Assembly: GCA_003024985.2 (NCBI GenBank)
Contig: PXIH01S0013044.1
DNA from: Euperipatoides rowelli
Taxonomy: Eukaryota > Onychophora > Udeonychophora > Euonychophora > Peripatopsidae
Direction: 5' to 3' (one strand)
Length of the DNA stretch: 14,397 nucleotides
Part shown: positions 8,886 to 14,397 of the stretch, piece after piece
Layout of the letters: every line of letters starts with the position of its first letter
Position numbering within the stretch: the stretch's first letter is position 1
The notes under the pieces: model-generated
The model's input: the letters and a program-made list of their open reading frames with translations, nothing else
What the model was told of the DNA's origin: nothing
Database searches by the model: none
Program-made: the position numbers and the translations under genes

Positions 8886-9102
8886 TTATTTTCCAACGAC
8901 ATGTTTCAAACTTAGAGAATCTCCACTAACAACCATTGCACCTGTTACAAGACCCACTAGCACACTGTGTATGTTTGATGGAATTGTGTAAAAATGATTT
9001 AAATAGGTTTATTGCACTTGATTATCATAGGGTTGGGGTATAGATATTTATTATGCAGTAGGAGGTAGCCAGGTAGGGTATAATATTGGGTGACGGTTAG
9101 GG
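8886..9102 (-). other. Candidate exon fragments, minus strand
   Basis: Two GC-richer blocks stand out in very AT-rich surroundings. Block 1 (about 9040-9102) follows a strong acceptor-like TTTTTTTTATTTACAG on the minus strand; one frame stays open for over 30 codons, while the others stop sooner. Block 2 is a minus-strand frame open from 8999 to its stop at 8886-8888. It includes VLVGLVTGAMVVSGDSLSLK after a CACAG acceptor-like site at 8965-8966. Stops separate the blocks, so they do not form one continuous frame. The translated text matches no family I can name. The plus strand also has a comparable open frame here, so the coding status is uncertain. Confidence 0.2.
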
Positions 9103-9205
9103 CTGTAAATAAAAAAAATAAGGTTTCCAAAACATAGATACAGTAAATTGGGATAACATTTACTGTGCATTCTATTTTAATGTGTGACAGTTTGATACTT
9201 TACAT

Positions 9206-9233
9206 ACCAATGAAGGATCAAACTCTCATTGGT
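9206..9233. repeat. Hairpin, 8-bp arms
   Basis: ACCAATGA (9206-9213) pairs with TCATTGGT (9226-9233) across a 12-nt loop containing ATCAAACTC. The word ATCAAACTCTC occurs again at about 9243. This may be a trace of a small repeat. Nothing suggests an RNA gene. Confidence 0.5.
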
Positions 9234-9456
9234 CTGTGAACAATCAAACTCTCTCTCATACAATGGCTAATTAACATACAATGTATAGTAAATTTTATCA
9301 CAATTTCTCTATATTTTTATTATTACTTTCTTGTATTTTATGAATTTACTAGTTATCTCTTTATTGTATGAATTCAAGATGACATTTTGTGCGTACAAAT
9401 GTAATATTTTAATTTCAAAAATAATGTAATGCTTGAATTTTATTTTCTTATTCACA

Positions 9457-9482
9457 TTTTTTTTGGGGGGAGGGGGGGGGGG
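9457..9482 (+). repeat. T8-G6-A-G11 homopolymer junction
   Basis: Eight T are followed by six G, one A and eleven G (G tract 9465-9482). The tract formally meets the four-times-GGG pattern of an intramolecular G-quadruplex. Such a tract is exceptional in a genome this AT-rich. Homopolymer length is also prone to sequencing and assembly error. The proline run in the minus-strand translation here is only a shadow of the G tract. Confidence 0.8.
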
Positions 9483-9639
9483 TATTTCATGAGAATATTC
9501 AATATCCTCACCTTTGTTCATGCTTACAAAAATAAAACTGAAGTACCGGTATTATCTTTTATTTACAGATTTTTAATATGGAGTTGATATTTTTCTTTTA
9601 ACTTGTAATGCCGCAACTTAATGGGAGAATAAAAAAAAA

Positions 9640-9664
9640 ATTGTCTAGACTTTGACTAGACAAT
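9640..9664. repeat. Hairpin, 9-bp arms
   Basis: ATTGTCTAG (9640-9648) pairs with CTAGACAAT (9656-9664) over a 7-nt loop (ACTTTGA). It is preceded by an A run and stands alone. Confidence 0.6.
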
Positions 9665-9919
9665 CAGTTTTGACTTTACTATTTATCTTTTTTTTTTTAC
9701 TTATATGCATTTTCTGAGCACGAAGAAAGAAAAAATAGCTATCATCGAGTTAGAAGTAAGGCTCTGATTAAATTCACTTCCAAATTTCACTATAAGCACA
9801 GGCTTTCAGCTTCTTCCTAATTTTATGCATTTTTTTTTTTGAAAAATAAGAGTTAATTTATTTCAGACTTATTTATAGTAAAAATTTTAACAAAAACTAA
9901 TTTGTTTTATTTTAATCAA

Positions 9920-10235
9920 ATAATAATGAAAATCAAACTTTAATGAGCTGTTTATAAAAATAAATATAAAGACTGATTTTATCACAAAATGTCAGCCATC
10001 ATTTTTATTTACCATAATTACTAGTGCCATAGTTTCATTACTATGCAAGACCTCGGAGATCAAGACCAAGCAGACTACATTGGAAATACAATACGATAAG
10101 AATAAAATAGTCTTTATTAAATAATAATAATAATAACCGATCATCATAATGTTTCAATAATTAAAAACAATGGCTTACAATAATATTTTATTTATTTCAT
10201 TTATATTTCACTTTGCGTTTTGACTTGTCGAATTT
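9920..10235 (+). repeat. Diverged ~300-bp repeat, copy 1
   Basis: This segment aligns in inverted orientation with 11350-11650. Anchors in order are: AATAATAATGAAAATCAAAC; GATTTTATCACAAAATG; a 32-base block ending TTACTATGCAAGAC that matches at 26 of 32 positions, its last 14 identical; AATACAATACGATAAGAATA; an AAT tract followed by CGATCAT; and CTTTGCGTTTTGACTT. The block contains a GC-richer core (10035-10085). AATAAAATAGTCTTTATTAAATAATAATAATAA-type text in the middle recalls a LINE-like tail, but the shared homology continues past it, so the whole unit is treated as one repeat. Confidence 0.6.
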
Positions 10236-10440
10236 GTTTTAGAAGATTTGCTATTATTTTTTAATTTTTGTCTGTAAATAGTCTATTACATGATTTTTTT
10301 TTTTTACAAATAATTTTCTGTTTTGTTAGTAATATTTCATTTGATTATTATCTTACTTTGACTATTTATAAAAGTATTTTTAACAACTGTATAAACTTAA
10401 TTTATTTAGAAATAATTTGCAGCTTAAAACCAAATGTGTT
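10236..10440. other. Very AT-rich spacer
   Basis: No feature is seen. A 60-codon plus-strand frame here is rich in F, I and N, as expected from T- and A-rich DNA, and has no recognisable domain. Confidence 0.5.
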
Positions 10441-10448
10441 AATAGGCT

Positions 10449-10505
10449 AGCCATGATCGCTAACATAGTATTCAATAACAAAGTTATGTTATCCTGGCTG
10501 TGGCT
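10449..10505 (+). repeat. Small stem-loop upstream of a poly-A tract
   Basis: TAACATA (10461-10467) pairs with TATGTTA (10485-10491), and outside it AGCCA (10449-10453) can pair with TGGCT (10501-10505) across an internal loop. The sequence is GC-richer than its flanks and lies 25 bp before an A18 run. A stem followed by A-rich sequence is reminiscent of a SINE or retroposed small RNA. No A-box/B-box pair and no target duplication are evident, so the label stays generic. Confidence 0.35.
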
Positions 10506-10530
10506 GATATAATATAAAATCACCAATACT

Positions 10531-10548
10531 AAAAAAAAAAAAAAAAAA
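10531..10548 (+). repeat. A18 homopolymer
   Basis: Eighteen consecutive A are followed by GGGAAAAACAGG. This is the longest pure A run noticed in the window. It may be a retroposon tail or a simple homopolymer expansion. Confidence 0.85.
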
Positions 10549-10559
10549 GGGAAAAACAG

Positions 10560-11140
10560 GTTGAGTTAGTAAAATTTTAAGTAAACATAGGCCCAGTTAT
10601 AAATATCTTATAATAAAACTAAAAGCTTCATTATTAACACTTTCTGGTCTGGTTTATTTTAATAGGTCTTCCAATTCTAGCTTAGGCTATTTTCAATGAA
10701 TTGAAAAAATTCCTATGTCAAAACGATTCAATTATAAAATGTTCAAATCTAATAAATATATTATTCCTAAACAAGATTTACTATTTTTTTTTTTTGTAAA
10801 GTGTGAAATAAATTTTTTTATTAATATTTTTCTGAACGCATTTTTAGAATTTTAGAAAAACTCTAGCGTACGATTTTCTAAAGTAATATTGAATCTAAAA
10901 ATAGTTAAATTATTATGATAAATTTTCTGATTGTATTGATATTTCTTATATAATAAAGTTTTTCTTCATTATATTCTTTATACTAAATATCTATTTTGAA
11001 CCTGAATGATCAGGTAAATGTTCTAAAATTTCAATTTCAGATGATGTCTTATAAGAACTATATTGAACTATCTACTGTACAAGTATAGTTTTTAGTAATT
11101 TGTTGTTATTAAACTATTGAATGACCGATTTTGCCATCTG
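10560..11140. other. AT-rich non-coding sequence
   Basis: Nothing recognisable is present except a single AGATGGC word on the minus strand (11133-11139). All frames contain frequent stops. Confidence 0.5.
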
Positions 11141-11142
11141 GT

Positions 11143-11300
11143 AGCTCATTTTGAAACTAAACAATTGATTTAAAACATGAAATAATTTTCAAACGAGTTC
11201 ACTTTGTATATTTTAATAGAGAAATTTTTAAAAGTGAAACNAGGTCAGCTCGTTTTAAGACTAGAATGGAAAAACTAATAAAACGAGTTCAGCTCGTTTT
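11143..11300. repeat. Cluster of palindromic ACGAG/CTCGT motifs
   Basis: AAAACGAG-TTCAG-CTCGTTTT (11280-11300) is a palindrome with 8-bp arms. A near copy lies at 11237-11256, differing only by a T-to-G change and the ambiguous base. Half-sites occur at 11191-11201 (AAACGAGTTCA) and 11143-11157 (AGCTCATTTTGAAAC). The last palindrome is followed by TTCAAACC, echoing the TTGAAAC and TTTCAAAC flanks of the half-sites. Four related motifs in alternating orientation over 158 bp are not explained by base composition, because CG-containing words are rare here. Confidence 0.7.
11241..11241. other. Ambiguous base (N)
   Basis: This is the only N in the window. Comparison with the sister palindrome at 11281-11300 predicts G at this position. 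A palindromic repeat is a plausible reason for an unresolved call. Confidence 0.8.
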
Positions 11301-11349
11301 CAAACCGGAAAGTGCTAATCAAAATTACAGAATCTTTATATAACAGCTA

Positions 11350-11650
11350 AATATTCAATAAGTATAAACGCACATTGAAATATTTAAATTAAATTAATTG
11401 AAATTACGATAACATTCCATTAATGTATGAACATAGAATGATCAGTTATTATTATTCATAAGCAATAATTTTATTGTTACCGTATTATATTAACAACGCC
11501 ATCTGTTGGATAGTCTTGCATAGTAAGGACATTATTGTGCTAGTCATAATGAGACATAAAAACATTTGTCATTTCGTGATGAAATCAAATCTTAATATAT
11601 TTTTTTTTTGTAAATACCTCAATAATGTTTGATTTTCGTTATTATTAGAT
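11350..11650 (-). repeat. Diverged ~300-bp repeat, copy 2 (inverted)
   Basis: This is the inverted partner of 9920-10235; anchors are listed in that entry. It is about 15 bp shorter, mainly because of gaps around the GC-richer core. In this copy the core reads ACGCCATCTGTTGG on the plus strand (11496-11509). The two copies are separated by about 1.1 kb. They may be two independent insertions of one family or the arms of one inverted-repeat element; no target duplication was found to decide. Confidence 0.6.
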
Positions 11651-11654
11651 AAAT

Positions 11655-11915
11655 AGGAGAGAATGAATTAAACACGACTTTTAAGGTTAAAATAAAATTA
11701 GATGTTGATAAAATTAGAACTGATCAGACACTTTAAGTCCAATTCCATTGTTTTTTATTACGGTACCGGTATTTATGAACATTATATAAAACTTAAATTT
11801 TCACATCTTTTTTAAATGAAATAAAGAAAATTGGATGAATTAAACACACATTTTTTTTGGTAAAATAAACTAAATTGACAAAAATGAAAATAGCATCGGT
11901 AATAGACTTTAAAAA
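11655..11915 (+). repeat. Diverged direct repeat, period ~172 bp
   Basis: ATGAATTAAACAC at 11663 recurs at 11835. The following sequence aligns as TTTTAAGGTTAAAATAAAATTAG versus TTTTTTGGTAAAATAAACTAA in pattern, then TTGATAAAA versus TTGACAAAA, and finally ACTTTAAG versus ACTTTAAA. Matching stretches span about 11655-11740 and 11826-11912. Similarity is about three quarters by eye. Confidence 0.5.
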
Positions 11916-12044
11916 TTTACTAAATGCGTATGTCATAATATTGTAGCACAGCTGGAGAAACAATTAAATTTTAAAGGGATGCTGGTAGATTTTTACTGTC
12001 GGCATAATACATTTTATTAGACTTATATACAGTAGGCCTAGAAT

Positions 12045-12052
12045 GATGCATA
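12045..12052 (+). repeat. Target-site duplication of the outer hAT, left
   Basis: GATGCATA directly precedes the TAGGGATT terminus. The right-hand counterpart GATGCATT (13564-13571) matches at 7 of 8 positions. An 8-bp duplication is the hallmark of hAT insertion. Confidence 0.75.
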
Positions 12053-12181
12053 TAGGGATTGCAATATTGGGATCTCGAATCCCGGCCAATAAATGAATTT
12101 TATAAACTCGGGATTATTTAGAAGAAAATCTAGAGATACTGTTTTTTTCTTTTTTAATTTTGATTATCAATAATGGATGTG

Positions 12182-12189
12182 TATGTTAT
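12182..12189 (+). repeat. Target-site duplication of the inner hAT, left
   Basis: TATGTTAT is identical to 12708-12715, on the other side of the inner element. Confidence 0.93.
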
Positions 12190-12707
12190 CAGAGCCGGTT
12201 TTACATATTTGGAGGCCTAAGGCGGCATATTGTCAAGAGGCTGAACAAAATATTCACTATTTTAATTATTTTATTTATGGAATATGTTTACATTTTTAGA
12301 ACTTACAACCAGAAAAAAACAATAATCTGAAAATAAATTATTTTAAAATTTGATGACAAAACTTCAAAATTAGACAGAAAACATGTCTAATTTTGAAATT
12401 ATTATTATTTTTTTTTTTTATTAGCCTATTATTATTTTTTACTTTTTAAACTTATGATAGACGATATCGGCAGCATTTATTTCTGAGTAATCCGATGAAT
12501 AGACTACTTGGTTTTTTTTTTTAAAGAGGATCGTGACTATGTTTAAGTTTAAATTATTTATTTTTCCAATTTGATGATGATGATGATCAGTTATTATTCT
12601 AATGGCGAATAATTTCACGAGAAATAAAAAAAGGTTTCCAGGGAGGCCGGCTCCAATTTGAGGCCGCAGGCAGTCGCCTTTATGGCCTTATGAAAAAACC
12701 GGCTCTG
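12190..12707. mobile_element. Non-autonomous hAT element (inner, 518 bp)
   Basis: The element starts CAGAGCCGGTTTT and ends AAAACCGGCTCTG: perfect 13-bp terminal inverted repeats. These extend imperfectly into GGAGGCCTAAGGCG on the left and, on the minus strand of the right end, AAGGCCATAAAGGCG. It is flanked by a perfect 8-bp duplication. Ends and duplication length together identify the hAT superfamily. The 518-bp body has no open frame of note, so it is a MITE-like copy moved by a transposase encoded elsewhere. Its termini are GC-rich in contrast to the A/T-rich body, which includes a (GAT)5 tract (12573-12587) and an internal hairpin. Its perfect duplication suggests a younger insertion than the host element around it. 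Confidence 0.94.
12363..12397. repeat. Hairpin inside the inner hAT element
   Basis: TTCAAAATTAGACA (12363-12376) pairs perfectly with TGTCTAATTTTGAA (12384-12397) across the 7-nt loop GAAAACA. It lies roughly 175 bp from the left end. Internal hairpins are not a general hAT feature, so it may be particular to this family. Confidence 0.85.
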
Positions 12708-12715
12708 TATGTTAT
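12708..12715 (+). repeat. Target-site duplication of the inner hAT, right
   Basis: TATGTTAT directly follows the CGGCTCTG terminus and is identical to 12182-12189. Confidence 0.93.
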
Positions 12716-12855
12716 ACACAGTGTAGTCAAACATCTTTAGAAAGTTTTAAAATAAATGCAACTAAATCAAGTGTATATTAAAAAATGAGCTAGACGATAT
12801 AATAAAATGTAGAGTATTAACACCTACAATAAGCTCAGAAGTATAACAAGGTTAG

Positions 12856-13079
12856 AGTTTGATTCACACTTCTACAATAAACAGAGAAATCATGATTTTT
12901 GAAGAACATGACATTAGAGGAGAAAATATATAATGACTGTACAACTATTTAATTAGTAATCTCCAACAGGCACAGAATCCAAAAGAGCTTTTTCGGCAGT
13001 AGGAACAATATGTTCCAAGTTTAGAATCAATATGAATGATTCAACTTTAGATGCAATATTCTTTTTATGCACATTTTAA
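12856..13079 (+). pseudogene. hAT transposase C-terminus, broken
   Basis: The transposase of this family cuts and rejoins the element ends; its C-terminal helical region mediates dimerisation (Dimer_Tnp_hAT, Pfam PF05699). Translated from 12960 to the stop at 13077-13079, the frame reads PTGTESKRAFSAVGTICSKF and then ends with NDSTLDAIFFL. This fits the family pattern of PTS-x-x-SER-x-FS, a G, a basic stretch and a final L-x-x-L-x-FL. The usual SER appears here as SKR. Upstream, a second frame (12856-12960) holds INREIMIFEEHDIRG and, after two stops (12931-12936), LYNYLISN. These are in the right order for the preceding part of the domain, so a single-base frameshift lies at about 12960-12962. 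Earlier stops occur at 12844 and 12853. The DDE catalytic core and BED finger are absent. It cannot encode a working protein. Confidence 0.85.
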
Positions 13080-13563
13080 AATTAATTATTGAAATTTTGG
13101 CCAGATTCCATTATCTGCCCACCAACATAATTAACATTGAGTTGCACGACAACTAAAATGTAGTAGCGTGTGGAATTACTATTTTTTTCTCACTTATTTT
13201 AGTAAATTTTCTTTACAGTTTTAACTTTACTGTAACCCTGAATCATAGAATAATCTAGAGGTGAAATAAACTTTTGATGGGCGTCGATTTTGATAACTTT
13301 AACTTACGTCTGTCAGCCATATTGGTGGGCCGTTAACGGAGCTTGACCTAATTTTTAATTTGTGTAATATTAACATATTTATTAATCATTAACACAAAGT
13401 TTTAGATTTTTTAAAAAATTTAAATAAAGATATTACAATAAAGTTTTGTTTATTGTTCTACAGTATTTCATAAATTAAAATACAAATTTTAAATCCCGAG
13501 ATTTATTTCCAAATCCTGCAATGCAATCTCGTGATTGATAAAGAATCCGGACTGTAATCCCTA

Positions 13564-13571
13564 GATGCATT
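13564..13571 (+). repeat. Target-site duplication of the outer hAT, right
   Basis: GATGCATT follows the AATCCCTA terminus. It matches the left copy GATGCATA except at the last base, as expected for an old insertion. Confidence 0.75.
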
Positions 13572-14397
13572 GCTTCTATAAATAATTTTTCTTAACGCGA
13601 TTTACTTAAACTGCTTTCCAGTAAACGGATAAAACTTTTTACTTAGCGCCATCTGTTGCTTTTGATGGTAACAATTTGAATTCATGTTTAGAAAAGTAAT
13701 TAATTTTTATGAAAAATTAGCAGATCACATTATCACTTAGTTCTTCTTATACCCATTTTCAATATTTGATGATTTCCAATGGCACCATTTAAATTTCGGA
13801 TAAAAAAAACAAATAAAGGATCTTTTTTTTCTTTTTGATATAATTTTTAGGAGCGAAAAGATGAGGTGATGAAAAAAATATTTTTTTAAATCCCTCGTTA
13901 TAAAGTATGAGTACAATGAGGAAACCTATTTTACATAATTTACAAATATACACACTATACACATGAGTGAAATTAATCAACCCAAAACGAAAAATCACAT
14001 TTTTTCAAACTTTTTTTCCTTCTAAAAACATGATAGATTGATGAAGGCCAATTAGAGAGATCTAAAATGAATTCTCCAATAGAGAAGACAAAAAAGTTAA
14101 GAAACATTTGAGCTTTGTTCTTTTTTGTATTCTTTCTTTTTGTACAAAAAAATAAAAACCCATAAAATGTTTTTAGTCTTTACAAAGAAGAGATAGCAAA
14201 GCTCATTTGTTTGGATCTTTAAATAATATACAGTACTTGTTGTCTTGGCATCATCTTTGGTTATTATACAATAGTGACACCTAGAGAAGAAAAAAAGAAA
14301 TAAAGTAAATTAACGTTTTATAACACTAGATGGCATTACGGTATTAAGGTTATAAAAATTTCAATAAAAGTTAATAATTAAATATTTATTGCTGTAT
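13572..14397. other. AT-rich non-coding sequence
   Basis: No gene is recognised. AGATGGC-type words occur at 13648-13654 (within TAGCGCCATCTGTTG) and 14328-14334. TGAGCTTTG and CAAAGCTCA face each other at roughly 14108-14116 and 14195-14203, too far apart and too short to be called a structure. A 69-codon minus-strand frame (13789-13998) is K/F/I-rich and shows no domain. Confidence 0.5.

Larger units (their letters stand above)
12053..13563 (+). mobile_element. Decayed hAT transposon (outer, interrupted)
   Basis: The left end begins TAGGGATTGCAAT and the right end, read inward on the minus strand, begins TAGGGATTACAGT. Further inside, both ends carry CTCGGGATT, at offsets of 54 and 63 bases. 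The flanks carry an 8-bp duplication with one mismatch. A plus-strand reading remnant near the right end encodes the hAT C-terminal dimerisation motif, fixing the superfamily and orientation. The span is 1511 bp, of which 526 bp is a later insertion (element plus one duplication copy at 12190-12715). The original was therefore about 985 bp, far too short for a full transposase: an internally deleted copy that kept its 3' portion. It is dead, with stops and a frameshift in the remnant and diverged termini. The remaining interior (13080-13490) holds nothing recognisable beyond a pair of inverted TGGTGGGC words and a CCGTTAACGG palindrome. Confidence 0.85.

Noticed and set aside
9309-9521. 70-codon minus-strand frame with a proline run
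   Set aside because: The prolines are a direct product of the G tract at 9465-9482, so this is not a proline-rich protein.
10042-10098. Polar 18-codon frame starting MQDLGDQDQADY
   Set aside because: All three plus-strand frames and one minus-strand frame are open here, and the segment lies inside the inverted ~300-bp repeat, so it is not a gene.
10268-10450. 60-codon plus-strand open frame
   Set aside because: Low-complexity translation of T-rich spacer between repeat copies.
12068-12084. tRNA T-arm-like GGGATCTCGAATCCC
   Set aside because: The loop is not TTCRANY, no acceptor or anticodon arms surround it, and it is explained as part of the outer hAT left terminus.
13789-13998. 69-codon minus-strand open frame
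   Set aside because: K/F/I-rich, contains poly-lysine from T runs, no domain.
14108-14203. Facing TGAGCTTTG and CAAAGCTCA words as a transposon's inverted ends
   Set aside because: Only 9 bp long, no matching target duplications, and no internal structure.

Overview
The window is eukaryotic nuclear DNA from an AT-rich invertebrate genome. By eye it is roughly 73% A+T, full of homopolymer A/T runs. It has no operon-like gene packing and no ribosome binding sites, and no open reading frame longer than about 76 codons. Its recognisable content is repeats and decayed transposons. Scattered TAGGCCTA/TAGCCTA-type words and repeated AGATGGC words recall marine invertebrate or arthropod DNA, but the species cannot be fixed from this sequence. 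The window reads as intergenic or large-intron sequence and contains no protein-coding gene that can be called with confidence.

Layout. Positions 1-2530 hold AT-rich filler, a possible hAT transposon end (about 555-621), a pair of 43-bp direct repeats exactly 150 bp apart (1075-1117 and 1225-1267) and three diverged copies of a roughly 200-bp repeat (about 2015-2530). Positions 3610-4572 look, on the minus strand, like a terminal exon with a long 3' UTR ending in an AATAAA signal; this is tentative. A retroelement-like 3' tail with a small hairpin lies at about 4735-4950. Two minisatellites follow: a degenerate 33-bp repeat (6050-6203) and a clean 29-bp repeat in five copies (6337-6480). A 13-bp-arm hairpin (6685-6720) and a 20-bp perfect palindrome (7454-7473) come next. 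A locally GC-richer minus-strand stretch at 8886-9102 may hold exon fragments.

From about 9920 the window becomes repeat-dense. Two diverged copies of a roughly 300-bp repeat face each other (9920-10235 and 11350-11650). Between them lie a small stem-loop with an A18 tail and a cluster of palindromic ACGAG/CTCGT motifs that contains the only ambiguous base, N at 11241. A diverged direct repeat follows at 11655-11915.

The best-supported content is a nested pair of hAT-superfamily DNA transposons at 12045-13571. The outer element (12053-13563) has imperfect TAGGGATT... termini, a near-perfect 8-bp target duplication (GATGCATA/GATGCATT) and a decayed transposase C-terminus with the hAT dimerisation motif (around ESKRAFSAVG). 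A second, non-autonomous hAT element (12190-12707) sits inside it, with CAGAGCCGGTTTT termini and a perfect TATGTTAT duplication. The order of events is therefore readable: the outer element arrived first and the inner one jumped into it later.
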